A stretch of 64,000 nt of DNA from Amphiduros pacificus (taxonomy: Eukaryota > Annelida > Polychaeta > Phyllodocida > Hesionidae): assembly GCA_949316495.1 (NCBI GenBank), contig OX439000.1:68683070-68747069 (forward strand). The letters run 5' to 3'. The notes below the pieces were generated by a model. It did not search any database, was not told where the DNA came from, and was given only the letters and a program-made list of their open reading frames with translations. Both the position numbers and the translations under genes were made by a program. Every line of letters starts with the position of its first letter. The first letter of the stretch is position 1. Below are positions 20,132-34,736 of the stretch, one piece after another.

Positions 20132-20503
20132 TTATCTTGTGACATTTGCTTTACCAGGTTTCGCAACTTTGTTTTCTTTGTTAACTTTGGACAAAGCAAG
20201 TACTCTGAATAGTTTGATTGCTGTTATGTTTTCAGGTCTTTTCATGTGCCAAGCGAAAATCATATCATTTCTTGGATAAAGTTCCAAAATCAACAACACA
20301 ATATATGTCGACGTTTTATCTTTAACATGTTCCATTATTTTGTTGAACAATGATATAGCGTTCAGATTTAAATTATTCGTATATAGCCCAATGCAAGTGA
20401 TTTCAGGATTCTGCCAAATAGTCTGAAAAACGTACATTGAACTCAAGGTTGGAAGTGATGATGATATTTCATTAAAACTACATTGTCCATTAGTTTTGAG
20501 CTA
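20132..20503 (-). CDS. Unidentified protein-like open frame (possible exon or pseudogene)
   Basis: Open on the minus strand for about 123 codons before TAG/TAA limits, with no ATG at its 5' edge; the first ATG is at about 20437, and an AG that could be a splice acceptor lies near 20477. The translation reads like a folded protein (I-W-Q-N-P-E-I-T-C-I-G-L-Y-T-N-N-L-N, then A-I-S-L-F-N-K-I-M-E-H-V) with a spacing of Leu, Ile and Asn that recalls leucine-rich repeats, then a basic C-terminus. I do not recognise a family. It could be a terminal exon, a decayed gene, or chance. Confidence 0.25.
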
Positions 20504-23500
20504 AAGCGGTGCAGTGTGATAAATTTTAATATTATCATAGTTTTGGTATGAACAAAATATTCCTATTTGGGTGACAAGCACAACGGATATGAGTACCAAC
20601 ATTTTGAAACTGTCCATGTGGATATAACTCAAAATGCGCATGTCCTTGTATGTCCAAAATGGAAGTTGACATATGTCAGTTTAGACACTGACTTTCGAAA
20701 GTAATTACATGACAAGTAGGCAATCTCCTAATGGATGTCACCGCATAAGGTCATCATCGGAACCCAAGGAAATGGCAACTTCAAAATGACATTCTAAAGG
20801 TCAAATATGACTTGACAGGGTTGTGTCACATCCACTGAAATTTCATATCACAATCAGAACATGCTTCTAATTATATGTGTAGGCAGCAAAGTGTATTGCA
20901 TATGACATGGGCAGGACATATTGGACAGAGTTGCTATTTTATAAGCAATTTCAACATAAACATAAGTTCCGCCAGAGGACGCTAGATAGTATTAATCTGT
21001 TTGTTGTAGCAATAATGTCCTCGTGGAGGCATTCAGATTTGATTTAGTTCATTCAGTGCTATTCAGAGTCGATTCTTTTTGAAAATTTTCTTTAGAGGCG
21101 AAAAACATGTTTAACTTAAACCATGTCTGTCTGTTATTCTATAATAAAATGGCATTGTCAACACCCACTTGTACACCAGTAAGTATTGAAAACGTGAAAG
21201 CTTCAGACCAGATATGTAATTAGTTTTTATTTTTCAAACAACAATATCAAATTGTTAGAATCGAATCAGTATTATTAGTCTATTCCAAACAAATCTAACA
21301 CACTTTGGCATCAATCCTTGTTATAAGCTTTGGTCAAATAAATATTAATGGTATTGGGTTTCTTGGGTAAGTCAATCGCAAAGAATCAAGTACAAAGAGT
21401 TTTTAATCTTATTTATAATGGAATAGCCTTTTACACTTTTCATTCGATACTGGGAAAATAACAAGTGCAAATGACACCTTTTAATTCGTTCTAATGTATC
21501 AACTGATAGGAACGGTGCCAAATGATTTTATGATACTTCAATAGATTGATAATTTTTTTTATGGCAGGAAAACATTGTTGTTGGAAGATTGATTTCATGC
21601 AATGCATCGTCACCATTGTTTGATATATTGAATAAAAGCAATCGCTGGCATATTTGGCACATTCATTGGGAAATGGTATACTCAATGTCTGGAGAAAGTA
21701 CATACATACATTTCAGAAGCTCTTCACTCAAAGCATTGTAACATTCTAATAAGTATTCAGTCTTTTAAATATCGCTTACATAAAAGATTTACTGCAAGTT
21801 CAATAGATTGAACAGGACGAAAAAATGACATATAAAGAAAACTCAGAAAGAGAGAAGGCGTTAATTATATTGACAACATTGGCAGTCCTTTTGATCAACT
21901 TGTCCTATGAATAATTAAATTAGCACCATCTAATTCTCACAACTTATCCTTTAATTTGATTTCTTCTGGTCAATCTTGTGATATCATGAAAGAATAAGAC
22001 AATTAAATAATGCAATTGTTTGCAGGTATATTATGTTATAAAACATATCATGTTTTTGTAACATATATATGTTTCAAAAATATATTGTCATTTGTAGAAA
22101 AATTGTTAATGAAAGGATTTGTTAATTGTTAATGAAATGATCTCTAGATTATTAGGTTTAGGGTATACATATCATAAAAGGTCTCTCATAATTTTAAAGC
22201 CATGAAAGATAAATGTGAACAACATCACACCCTCATTGCAAAGATCTGTGAAAGTGCAACACGAGTATTTGGTTTGATAGGAAAACATTATCATCTATAG
22301 ATCAAATCGACACTCACGTACCAAACATCATCAAAAATAAAAGTCTTCAAACCTGAAAAGAAAAAAAGAGAACATTTTCAGGTAGATCAATTGGATTCTT
22401 TATAGTAAATTATCTGAGGCGAGGAAATGATAAATATGTTTGATGCTTATTTTATGTTGAAAGGAAAAAAGAAACGTAATATGCTGTGTTTAATATAGCG
22501 CTTATAAATATAAAAAAGCACTGCTTTGAACTCAAGGGCCCAGTAGATTGACTCCAAAGAATTGTGTTTCTTCCAGCCGAGAGTACAAGGAAGCTTTTTT
22601 TTATCTCACCTTTGACTCTATAATTAAATAAAATCTTTTGAAAAGCTGCTGCTCCCAAACTTATGATTAATTCCTAATTTGAACGTGTTTTAAGTAATTA
22701 ATAATATGCTGAGGACATTTCAAGATATGGAATACGTGTCTAATGTACATATATGATGTTGAGAATACCAATTTCATATTTTTTCATTTGTGTATGAGTG
22801 AAATTAAACTTGTAAAAGGGTGAATATGTAAGCAAGTATTTAGATAGAGTAATAAATAAGAAACTCTTTAAAGCATTGCGTGCTTGGCCCTTAAGAGATT
22901 TTGAGGTATATTTCGATTAACTTTCAGCCATGTCACAAATGATTTGGCTGAAACAATTCAATCTTATAAGCAGGTTCCATATCAAAGACTATCTTCTCAG
23001 AGTTAGGTATTTCTACAACGGGAATAGCACGTCATGATATAAGTTGTACAAATGATCCGATATGACTATTGCTAGAACTTTGAGGAAGGGTAGCCCTGTA
23101 CGTCGTATCAAAAGATGTTATTTATAATAAAAATAGAAAAACATTTCCAGGAAGTCCACAAAAAGACACTCAATTATTTTCTCATGGATTTTATCCACAC
23201 AAAGCACGGAATGTACTGAGTCATGCCATATAATTGAGGCAACTGAAAAAAGATAAGGTTTTTCAAGTAATTATAAGTTGTTATCATGGTAGTGATATTC
23301 AGACAAGCTAGAACTTGAGCGCTATCTGGTATTACAGTATTAAAAGAGCAGTTATTCCCAAGAGGTTGTACAAAATGCCAGGTGGTCGTTGTGTTTGCCA
23401 GACTTGATATGATTGGCTTTAATTAGGTTGTGTGGACTTGAGGCAAGGATATGAGACAAACCTCGACCACGGTGTACGCCCGTATCACGTATCTTCGAGT

Positions 23501-26500
23501 TGTCCTTCATTAGAAAAAGCCCTAGGCTCTTATGTGTTTTGATACCATAGAAACCGGTGAGATAGGTCACAGGATAGTAACTTGAATTGCCATGGATATT
23601 TCCAAGAATGCTTTCTATTTTCATTTTTGTGAAGTCTGCGTTTATGGCGATTCGTGTGCAATGTCATTCTGGCTATTATAATTATGATCATAAAATAGAG
23701 GCTTGAGAAATTTAGTTGCTCCCTCGGAGAATGTTAGCCCATGGTACATAAAAATGTATTGGCCTGTCTGACCAACACGATATCATTTTGTGATATGCTC
23801 TCCAGAAAATGTCACTTTATTGTGTGTAAACTTAAGTTTATGGTAATATGCTTAAAGAACAAATCTGTCCCCGGTAACAAATTCGCATCCAACATCGGAA
23901 TAATGCTTGTACTGGGTCCTTCAGTTCGGTCGTCTCCCGCGGGCAGTAAGTCATCTTTCTAAGTCACCCAAAGGTTATGTGCTTGAGATGCAAAATTGAA
24001 TTCAACAGAAGATGAGACGGATATTTGGTTTTATTCCGTGGCCCTTGGTCGCCTTGAGAGGCTCTTCAGGACAAGGCAGTAGTGCGTCGCGTTTGGCTCT
24101 CGCCTAGTGAGTAGGCTTTGTTGACACTACTGCATGGCAGAAGAATCTGAAGATGAACCTCGGAAATGAGTGAAGAGACCGCGTTGCTATGTAAACATAA
24201 CCGGGCGCAACGCAAGACCTTTGCATTTATATTACTTCATAGACGTATGGCACCATGCTATAGTATGGGTCGCATAACAAGAAGAAAAAAAACATAAAAA
24301 CATAAACAGAAGCGTGTTGTATAAACATAGGATTAGTCTTGGAGGAAAAATACACGCCACAGTGACAGAAGAAATGGTCTTTCAAGTCGCATAATTCCTG
24401 GCATGTGACAGGAAAGCTAGGGGTAAATCGGCCGCCACTTGCTGGGCCTTCCCGGCGTGATTTGATTCTGGTTAGGCAGCCAGTGATGGTCTTTAGTGTT
24501 TTCATACATGGACACCCATTTATGAAATGCTCCCATCCTTTATTGTTATCTTCATGCTCATTAACTGCGATGTGCTACTGCATCATTAACTAAATACCAT
24601 ATCAGATACACGCCTAGCTTGGGTTCATCCATAAACATGCGTCAACATTCATCATACCCATTGATGTCTCGTGTACAATTTGACATGTACTCTAACTTGA
24701 TTTCCTTCATATCCACCGTTTGTTATTGATTGCACAATACTGGCTCGCTTCACGATGTCAAAGTTTTAAATTTCACAATTTGGAATTTGATACTATGTTC
24801 GTTTTCCCGGATTAGGACTTTGTCGTTGAGACAAAAAACTAATATTATCTGGCAATGACGGCAATTTGATGATAAAGGTCGTTTTCCAGTGGAGTTGAAA
24901 TGTAAGGCAATGATGCTGTCACGGCGATAGCCCTGCCCCAGTGTAGAATATCTGTAATATAACCAGAAAAAGGGCAATATCTGATTGAACATTCGATATT
25001 CTGCAGTGGAGGCACAGATTTAGAGGCCGATCTATAATTTGCTGCATAGTGGTGCGGTTTTTCCCCGCAGATTCTGATCCCCACTAGGAAAGCTTCATAA
25101 ATGCAAGCCGACCCCGGGCCACCATTTCTATGAATGTTGATCTGTAGCAATGTGAGTGGATGATAAACGCCTGTCTGACATTATGCCAGCTAAATGTTGT
25201 GTGCACTGGTCATAATATCGAGGGACAGCGCCGGCAACGGATGTGTAAAGACCCGGCAGCCGAACTCTCCACGCGGAGTAAAGGACCTTATTTGCCGGGG
25301 TGCCGCGGTGACGCAGCTGGGGTCTCCTCTCCCGGGGCTACGGCAGGGCTGCCACTGTGACGGATGGCGGTTGGGTGCAGGAAATAAAATGTTGATCTTA
25401 TCAGACATGTGTTACACATCCTACAAATTACAATCTGTTGCGACATCCCAGTATGTCATCATGGCATCTCATATAGCAATCCTCATCAAAAATCTCATTC
25501 ACAGCAACTGGGACCATCCATTTGAATTCTCTTGACTGTTGAAGATAAGCACTTCATGTTCTCATGTTTCTGTTTTCCCTTAAACTGAATATTAACAGAA
25601 TACATCAAGAGCAGTGCTAGCTGAAGAGGAATTATATTGTATATTTTCCAATAGAGTTTTGATATATATTGTTTGATAGGATGAACTGCACACAAATTAC
25701 TGCTGCAACCCCAAATATTAAATACTTGCTTTTCTAATCCCATAGCCACTGATATTAAAATTGACTGGTCGCCTTTCGTGCGGACTTTGGGGACATAATG
25801 CATAATTCTCGGTGATATTTGCTCCATTTTATCTACTCTAATGTCTATATGGTAAATAAATTGCTTGTCACTCTTTACCTAGTAAGATTCGTGTATTGCA
25901 TGTCTGATCTCATCTTGGCTTTAACACCAATCCGATATAACACCACTTCTAATGTCATCCCAACTCTCATGATGACATGATTCTCCATGCAATTATTATA
26001 ACCTATTATCTCATCAGTTTTCAACGTCATTATAAAATGAGATACCTCATCCTTAAGGGTATACAATATTTGTATCCTTTTTGACTTTAAGTCACGTGTA
26101 TAACATCTCTTCAAGATGTGTTTAAACGGTTTGTTAAACTGGTATTCAAACACTTGAATATCGGTACGAAAATATCTACAAAAAGGAAACCTTTCTTTAA
26201 CCAAAGGCTATTGTTAAAGCAATTACAAACAAGAATGATAAAACATAACATCAAAGTAATAAACACTATGTTAACTTGTTTGTTTATAGTGGAGACTTGT
26301 AGGCCGAGTTGTAAAAATGAGATATAATGAGACGTCGCGGGTATTCCAAGATACTTTAACTTTCTGATAATCAATGCATTTCCAGGGTTACATGAGCCAA
26401 TCGTTGTCTGCAAATACGAGTCAATTTAACACAAATGTCAGATTAATATCAGAATGGAAAACAAATATAATTTCTGTTGGAAGTAGAGTGGCATGTTCAC

Positions 26501-29500
26501 ATCTCCCTATGGTGTACCCTATGAAACATTCAACAGATTGCAAGCAACATCAAAGACAATTGATAAACAGATGATCTCTTTGAAATCTAATCATGTGCAA
26601 AACATCTATCATGACTGGTGTCAAGATATGTTTTAGGCTATCAAACGTGTGTTTTTCATTATGTGTGCGAAGCTTCACTGAAGAACATTAGAATGCATAT
26701 ATTGTGTATGTTTCACTTGTCTAAAGTCTAAACAGGGTGTGATTTTTACCTGAACTATCCCAGAGGATTTTATGTAATTCTATGATCCTATTGATATTAC
26801 TGGGTGTTGATTATATTGTTTAAGTTGATCGAATAGTCGTTTCTTATAACTTGGACATCAGATTGCTTTTGCAGATGAATGTAACAATTTCCGGATGTCC
26901 AACACAGTAAACCATGAGATAGAGTTAATATTTCAGACATTCGCATGGCCTCAGCATCCTATTACATACTACAAATACAGGTGCATGAACAAAATATGTG
27001 CTGACATATCCTAAAATAACTGTTTTCTGAAAACCATATACATCACTCTTCTTCCCTACACCAGGTGGTTTCACCGAGCAGTATATAGTCAGGAAGTTAC
27101 CTCATGTGTGAGAGCCAAGGCTTGAGGAATAACTGTCATGTGACTTTCTCTTTCCAGTTCTTTGCACTGCTTGTGGCGATAATAAACAGCTTAAGACAAA
27201 GAGTATATCCACATAAGTTACGCCAAATAATGTACACCCTTTCTATATATGAACTGTATGCCATACATATTCAATGGTTAAGGATGTGTTGTATATGGTC
27301 CAAATAGGTATTTTGATATGTGTATAGCTTTCTGTAATTCCACACTTGTCTCTACCGGATAGGAAACATGCAGAGTACATATTGACTAGATTTTTTTTCT
27401 AAAAGGGACAATTAGCTAAAACATTGTTTTATCAATAATTTAAGGTGAAGCAAATGGTAGAATCCCATGAGATCAATGTATTCTTGACTTCTAAGGCTTT
27501 TTAATTTGAAATTGAGACCATAAGAGGCCCCAGGTAAAATCAATAGCGAGGGTGAAAGAGAAACTCACATTTATGCAGAATGGTGAAAACAGATCCTATA
27601 GACGTGAAAGGAAAACTTGCAGGTTGATTCACAAAGTAAATACACCACACTGACAAACAAAGAAGAACAGTTTGTGAGATACTTTTGGAAAGAATTTTTA
27701 CACAAACCTTCAGAGGTTTTTACGTGCCTTCTGCAAAAATAACTTACCCATAAAGCCATAAGAACAAGTTATCAAATATAATTTTGTCTTTGCTTTGACC
27801 TGGAATATCATATTCAGTTGATTCATCATGGCAGAAATGTTCACACGTAGATGGTAACGGTACATTTCACAGGATCTTGCCAGGATGGCGCACTGTAAAG
27901 AAAGGCTCACAATGTGTTAACGGAGACAAAAATTGATGCAAGAAATATGTGTCTTGTAAGTAGTAGCATTGAGAAGAAAACCTGTGGCAAATATGGACAA
28001 TTTGGTGGGCACAGTGCTAGACTTGGACAACTTATTTGGCCTGCAACTGGAGCCAGGATCGATGCTAACTACTTGCGTGAGGATAGAATGGCCCTTGTGC
28101 CTGACGTTGGTGTTGTAAGCCTTCGGCGCGTCTATTAATGATTTCTTAATTGGTCCAATACAGAGAACAGCGCTTCTTTTCTGGGCGCGGGAAACCGAAG
28201 AATAGGCAGGTTTATTTCGTATGCCTGTGGCCGATGTCCTGTCCTCTGTGAAGGTGTACTCCCGACCTGCGCCTCACCCACGGGGATCTTAGGAACCCAC
28301 TCTACATGCCAGTCAAAGCAAAGCTCTCAGCCCCACAAGCTCTTACTTTGGACCCTCCAATCCTCTTGTTCTATGTCTGTGTGACGACCCTCGAACACCG
28401 TCTCTGAGAAACACTTTGATCAAAGATATGTAGCAAAGGACTTGGTGGAACAAAAGTCTATTCAACGCTAGTCTTTTTCCCATAGCCGGAAAAGGCACTA
28501 CACCAGCTGTTGTACAGCTGACTATTTAAAGTGCTTGCTTATTAGGGTAATATCACTTTTGCACTAAATATAGTCATTGAATGTTAAAGAATATTAAAAG
28601 AACTGTATTGAAGAACAGTGATGTAGATGTGTTTCTACTTTTATTATGTCTACATAGTTTTTATAAGGTAGGATTGTTTTTTTTACAGAATAGTTTTCAT
28701 CAAAGTTAACAGTTGCACTTGGGTAGCTTGGGTAGCTTTAAACCACTCTTGTCATTTTAACTGCTGCTCTTATTGATGAGTTTTGTTGAGATAATGTTCT
28801 TCATTTGGTTTTGATTTGGGCCCTTATCATAATTTCTCACATTATTCATTGATTGGTAATGCCAGTAAAAAATATATGTAGTTATTTGAAAATGACAAAT
28901 AATCTGATGGGAAATTTCATTGGTGAACATTTATTGGAAAAGGCGAGTTTCATTCAGAAGGCAAATTATCTTGTGACTTACAATGGTGCGTTATTATTTA
29001 AGAGGAATGCGTGATCTTTTTTTATGTAATGGTTTTTATGTAATTTCTGAATGTTGTTTACAACATAAATGGGTTGAAATGAATACTTGTCTGGCTTCAG
29101 AATGCTGTTATCCAAGTATGTGAAATTTGAAGTGTGTCTCCTCTGGACCCCTTGTGGAGAATGTAACATTTGTAATTATTTAGGAACAAAACCTATCATT
29201 CTATTTCGTTTATAATCATGCAAATGTATATGAAGCATACAAAAAAGATTTTTTTTCAAATGCTTTTAATATTTTATGAGTACAATACATACACATGTCT
29301 TCTTTCAAACCTGTAAATCATGAAAAAAAAACCCACTGTAAATCATGACGACACGCAAACTGAAATATGTGGAAAATAACTTGGTTAATCCATTTTTCTC
29401 TACATTTCAAATGTACTATCAAAGGAGAAAATTATTTTTATTTTACGAGGAATATTTATATTCGATACAGGGATGATCAGGTCAGCTGCTGCGGAATTCA

Positions 29501-31035
29501 ATTTTACAAAATATCTTTTTATCGGATATAATTATATAAAATATAGATCACTAGTAAGTGATTTATCTACGTTTATGATTTGTTAATATAATTTCCTAGC
29601 GTTTATTGTGTTCTGGGCATCTTTCAGCAGTGTCACTTTATGAAGCTCACCATAGACATATGCTAGATTGAAAAAGTTATTTTCTTTAATTGTATTATAT
29701 TGAGTCATCATAGTCATTTTGTCTCACAATATTAACTGTCATATCCAAATTGTCGAACAAATAACGTGTTTAGCAGTCACATATATAAGTATTCAATCAG
29801 GAACTTAATTCTACAGATATTCTTACCCAATTTTAACACGGGAATGTCCCCAAGTGTAAGATTTCATAACGAAAAATCAGGTCATGAAAGCACAAATATT
29901 GCCATGAAAACCTTACAGATGTACAATGAAATTTGCAAAAAAACAACATCATAATGAAAACATCGTTACACACTCAACTATGATGAAATTTATCTATCTT
30001 TTTGATGATTTTGATGTGATTGTGATGTTAAAGGTTTCTCTGGCATTCCCACTGCATTCAAGGACATTCCCATATTGTCCAGTTTGAATTACGTCCAAGT
30101 TACTGAATTTCTTTAAATAGTTCCAAGTTCACGATAATTTTATGACGGGATTTAACATAATTATGTACAGATTTATATATCGAGATGTGTACTGATAACA
30201 ATGTACTGTCAGTGGATAAAAAGTGAATAAATAGGTATTCAGATAAAAGGTATTCAATATCGAAGAATGGAGCTTTCCATGAAGAGTATGGTCCATGTGA
30301 TGCTGCCTTGTCATGGAGAGAGTGCAATGAATGAAGGTAGCATTACCTTTAGCTGAGTAGAGACGTGTTCTCTCTAATTGGCTATCCCATCATATTTCAT
30401 ACACTGCCCTACTGGTATTGGCAACCGTAGCCTATGCCCAGTTAAGACTCACTAGTTCTGTGGATGCCATGACCAGCTTTTGTCCAATTGAATCAATGTA
30501 GATATATTATATTGTACCGAAAATTTGACACTATTTGATGAAAAGTTTCTCCCCATGAGATATTTAACTGAGGCTACTTATTTCATATTCTTGTAGTCGT
30601 GTCCAATTTATTACAAAACTGTTGGGAATAATGCATTGAGGGATGGGGTTCAAAAGGAGCACATCCGTGGTAGCTGTGAACAGCCGCAAACTGGTTTGAT
30701 GGATGAGGCTCTAAAGATTCCTGCCACCCTGACAAGTGGCCACGTAAATCCTCATCCAACATGTACATACCCCTTTACAATATGGGACATACCGCTCGTA
30801 AGTCCAACCAGGGCGTGTGAGATTAAAAACCTTAATATGTAAATAAATAATGAAACCAAACCAAAATATTTCACTCTCTGTTGGGAATAGATATGTGTTT
30901 GTTGTGTATGCCAGAGAAGTATGTTTTTAAGTTTATTTTCCATCCTGTATATTTTTCCATATCTACAGCTCCTTGTTTTTGATGAATTATAAAAGGAAAC
31001 CTGAGTAAAATACGAGCTATCTGACCATATGACAC
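20504..31035. other. AT-rich non-coding stretch
   Basis: No recognisable gene. Open frames are all under about 115 codons and lack domains. It includes a CTCF-like site at 20967-20984 and a local GC-rich patch at 25180-25380 of unknown nature. Confidence 0.5.
20967..20984 (+). promoter_or_regulatory. CTCF-like site
   Basis: TTCCGCCAGAGGACGCTA follows the full CTCF consensus CCGCCAGAGGGCGCTA with one difference. Motif match only. Confidence 0.5.
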
Positions 31036-31358
<323 letters not shown>

Positions 31359-31618
31359 AAGGATATAACAAATCTAAGCCCAACTTAATGCCGATCCTTT
31401 ATTTGCCAGCCCTTGTACATTGTATACACACAAACAGAAATTGAATCCTGATTTTTAATGAAATAAAGACCACCAATCTGGTCTGTGTATTTCCATACTC
31501 GTTATTCCATACTCGTTATTTACCACGTCAATATCCTTTCTCATACAGACTTGTGTCATTAGGAGACTTTATTTCTGTAATTAGGCACATCTCGATATTT
31601 CTAGTATCTATATATAGC

Positions 31619-31620
<2 letters not shown>

Positions 31621-31704
<84 letters not shown>
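31621..31704. repeat. AT dinucleotide tract
   Basis: About 42 AT units, ending directly before the ribozyme-like segment. An open frame across it is an artefact of the repeat. Confidence 0.95.
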
Positions 31705-31707
<3 letters not shown>

Positions 31708-31728
31708 TAAATAAAATATGACTGGAGA

Positions 31729-31815
31729 TGTAAAGCTTTAGGCCTTTCGGGGCTCTTTTATTCCTTAAAAATTGTACACATTCCATATGTATTGTCCCCT
31801 CTTCAGAAGCTTACA
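31729..31815 (-). ncRNA. Hammerhead-ribozyme-like fold, probably from a Penelope-like element
   Basis: On the minus strand, in order: TGTAAGCTT (stem I), CTGAAGA (catalytic core), GGGG (stem II), a ~43-nt loop with AATAAA, CCCC (stem II), GAAA (core), GGCC (minimal stem III loop), TA (U16.1 and the cleavage base), AAGCTTTACA (stem I, pairing with the first segment with one bulged T). All core positions of a hammerhead fit except that N7 is A, which is allowed. Hammerheads with a minimal stem III are known in the terminal repeats of Penelope-like retroelements, often beside simple repeats; here an AT tract adjoins. No Penelope RT is present, so this would be an end fragment. Folding was done by eye. 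Confidence 0.55.
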
Positions 31816-33620
31816 AAGTGATGAAACTTAGGACTATAGGAATACGTTCAGTGTATACAAGTCGCAAGTTAGCTTTTTGAATGTGTATAATTACACAAAT
31901 GTCCAACTGTTCATGATTTCCTGTTTATAACAAGCTGTGAAACATAGTTGCTCATGGAAATATTTGAAAGGATTGACCTTCAAAAATAGCAAGTATTATA
32001 CTTCTGGTTTCTAAATCTTGGCATATCATGACAAATGGGAAACTGTCTTATATAGGCCTATTATAGAGTTACGGGAATAACAAATCTACATTAGCAGAGA
32101 CGCAGTTCTTACCTTTCCCCTTGTCAAAGGGACACAAATGATTTCCTGTAAATCTTGATATGGCTAATTGCGTAAACAGATTGAAAATCGATAAAGTTGT
32201 GACAAAAATTATCAACCACCAACTGTAATATGTATTCACTTATATTTATTTCACAGCTGGTTGTGTTGGTATAAACTCAAAAGACAGTGGCGAGGTTTCT
32301 TGTCACTTAAAGATTATCCAATTTGCTCTTTCTTGAAGTATTTCTCAACTGTACGTCCCGTTCATAAACACGCCGCCTGCATATTGAAAGGCTGAACACC
32401 TTGCTCTCTGCTCTCTCCAATATCTTAATTATTACTAACCTTCAGAATATCTATTACACAGAGATGAGAATTAGCGTTAGCAATGAAGGAAATTGGTATA
32501 ATTGTTTACGTCTAATTATTTAAGATATATTATACGGATTTGATAATTTACGTTCCAATCCTTGAAAAGTCTTTTCCCAATTTTGTTCATTGGATGATTA
32601 CTTGTAGTTGGAGTACTTTATTAATGCTAAAAAGGCAATATATATATCAAAAGCTGTTGCATTGTTCACTCATCCACCGTGATTTATGAAATTATTTGGC
32701 AAATTGACAACACAGATCAGGTTTGGTTCTGTGATTATTTTGTATTTGTTTACTTGCATTCACTGAATATAGAATATGCAGTTAGATAATCTTAATGCAG
32801 AATAAGTAAATATTTAGGTACATCTATCTTAGCCCCATTTTAAAATAAGATGACCGAGAAATAGATTTAAACTGTGTTTATGGCAAACAATGACACTGAT
32901 TTTTATTGTAACTTTCAATTAATTTATAACTTGATTCTGATTGGCGGGTACTACAAGATGGCTGCCACCAGCAAAAGATGATTACAAATTCAGAAGATTT
33001 GACCACAGGAAAAGTACTAAAAATAATTTCTCAAAGTCATCTTTTCATGTTATACATGTGTTCATATTGATAAAATTTAAATTGCTAATCCACATCTTCT
33101 GAATATTTCCTTTCCCCTTGTATGACAACATTGAACGTAGCGTACATATCATGGTTAATAATATGATAACGTCGTGTTGAATTGCTTTTAATTATTCCAG
33201 TGGAATTTGAACCCCGGACCTTTTGCATGGCTAGCAAATGCTTTCAAATTGGCTTTTAGCCATCACCCATCCCAGATATATTAATGCCGTATAGCACCGT
33301 GAATGGTCAAGACATAGACTCATCATGAGATTCATCATAGGCCTTATTAATGGACTATAATACAAAATAATGCAAAGGTATTCTTACATATTTAGTAGCA
33401 TAAACTATATAAGTATGCATTGATAGGAATTGGGCATGAATATGTTGTGAACTACTTATTAATTAACCTATATGCGAAATTGTAAATATATTTTAAATCA
33501 TAATAATATGATAACAGTATATCTTATAATATGATGTGATTTAACCTAACATGAATAATTGTTCAAACCCCTTTTCTGAATTATGTTAAAATTGCATCTG
33601 CGGGGCGTTGAAAACCCAGT
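31816..33620. other. AT-rich non-coding stretch
   Basis: No gene or clear repeat. A YY1-like motif CAAGATGGCTGCC is at about 32955. Confidence 0.5.
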
Positions 33621-33880
33621 GGAATCGCATGACGTGTGACTGATATTTGCTTATACCCCTGTTACACCAGGTCTGTGACTAAAATGCATTGGTACTACGT
33701 ACAATGTTGTGAGAGGCGCCGTGAGGACTCCTAACATGCACGGGGGCACTCCAGGGGGGACGCCAAGGTCATCGAAGGGATGCAGAGGACTACGTCCATA
33801 TTGAACACACAAAATAGTCGCCATGCCAGTGCGCTCTCGGATTTGGTTGCACTGAGAACTCTGAAGGGTACTGACAGCAG

Positions 33881-34736
33881 AACAGAGCAAGTGTCATCAG
33901 AGCAGAGCAAGCCCCGTCATAGCAGAGCAAACCCCGTCAGCAAAGAACAAGCCATGTCAGGGCAGAGCAAGCCCCGTCAGCACAGAACAAGCCATGTCAG
34001 GGCAGAGCAAGCCCCGTCAGTGCAGAGCATGCCCCGTCAGAGCAGAGCAAACCCTGTCAGCACAGAGCAAGCCCCGTCAGAGCAGAGCAAACCCCATCAG
34101 AGCAGACCAAGCGCCGCCAGAGTAGAACAAGTCCCATCAGAGCAGAGCAAACCCCGTCAGCACAGAGCAAGCCATGTCAGGGCAGAACAAACCCCATCAG
34201 AGCAGACCAAGCGCCGCCAGAGTAGAACAAGTCCCATCAGAGCAGAGCAAACCCCGTCAGCACAGAGCAAGCCATGTCAGGGCAGAACAAACCCCATCAG
34301 AGCAGACCAAGCGCCGCCAGAGTAGAACAAGTCCCATCAGAGCAGAGCAAACCCCGTCAGCACAGAGCAAGCCATGTCAGGGCAGAGCAAGCCCCGTCAG
34401 CAAAGAACAAGCCATGTCAGCACAGAGCAAGCCATGTCAGAGCAGAACAAACCCCATCAGAGCAAGCGCCGCCAGAGTAGAACAAGTCCCATCAGAGCAG
34501 AGCAAACCCCATCAGAGCAGAGCAAGCCATGTCAGGGCAGAGCAAGCCCCGTCAGCACAGAACAAGCCATGTCAGGACAGAGCAAGCCCCGTCAGTGCAG
34601 AGCATGCCCCGTCAGAGTAGAACAAGCGCCGCCAGAGTAGAAGAAGTCCCATCAGAGCAGAGCAAGCGCCGCCAGAGTAGAACAAGTCCCATCAGAGCAG
34701 AGCAAACCCCATCAGAGCAGAGCAAGCGCCGTTAAC
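33881..34736 (+). repeat. 20-bp minisatellite with a 100-bp higher-order period
   Basis: About 43 units of AGCAGAGCAAGCCCCGTCAG and variants (CATGTCAG, CGCCGCCAG, CCCATCAG endings). Between about 34100 and 34400 five distinct variants repeat as a block of 100 bp three times almost unchanged, showing local amplification. One unit (34461-34475) is 5 bp short and shifts the phase. The unit has no stop codon in any plus frame, so long Ser/Gln/Arg/Pro open frames appear in all three and are not evidence of a gene. Flanks at 33640-33880 and 34737-34990 are GC-richer than their surroundings and may belong to the same repeat element. Confidence 0.9.

Noticed and set aside
25190-25535. Frames of 66-113 codons in a GC-rich patch
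   Set aside because: Three frames on two strands are open at once, with no domain or splice context.
31601-31786. 61-codon minus-strand frame with Tyr-Ile repeats
   Set aside because: Produced by the AT tract and the ribozyme-like segment.
33780-34735. Several long overlapping Ser/Gln/Arg/Pro-rich open frames
   Set aside because: The 20-bp minisatellite unit has no stop in any plus frame, so frames of this length are automatic; all three frames are open.
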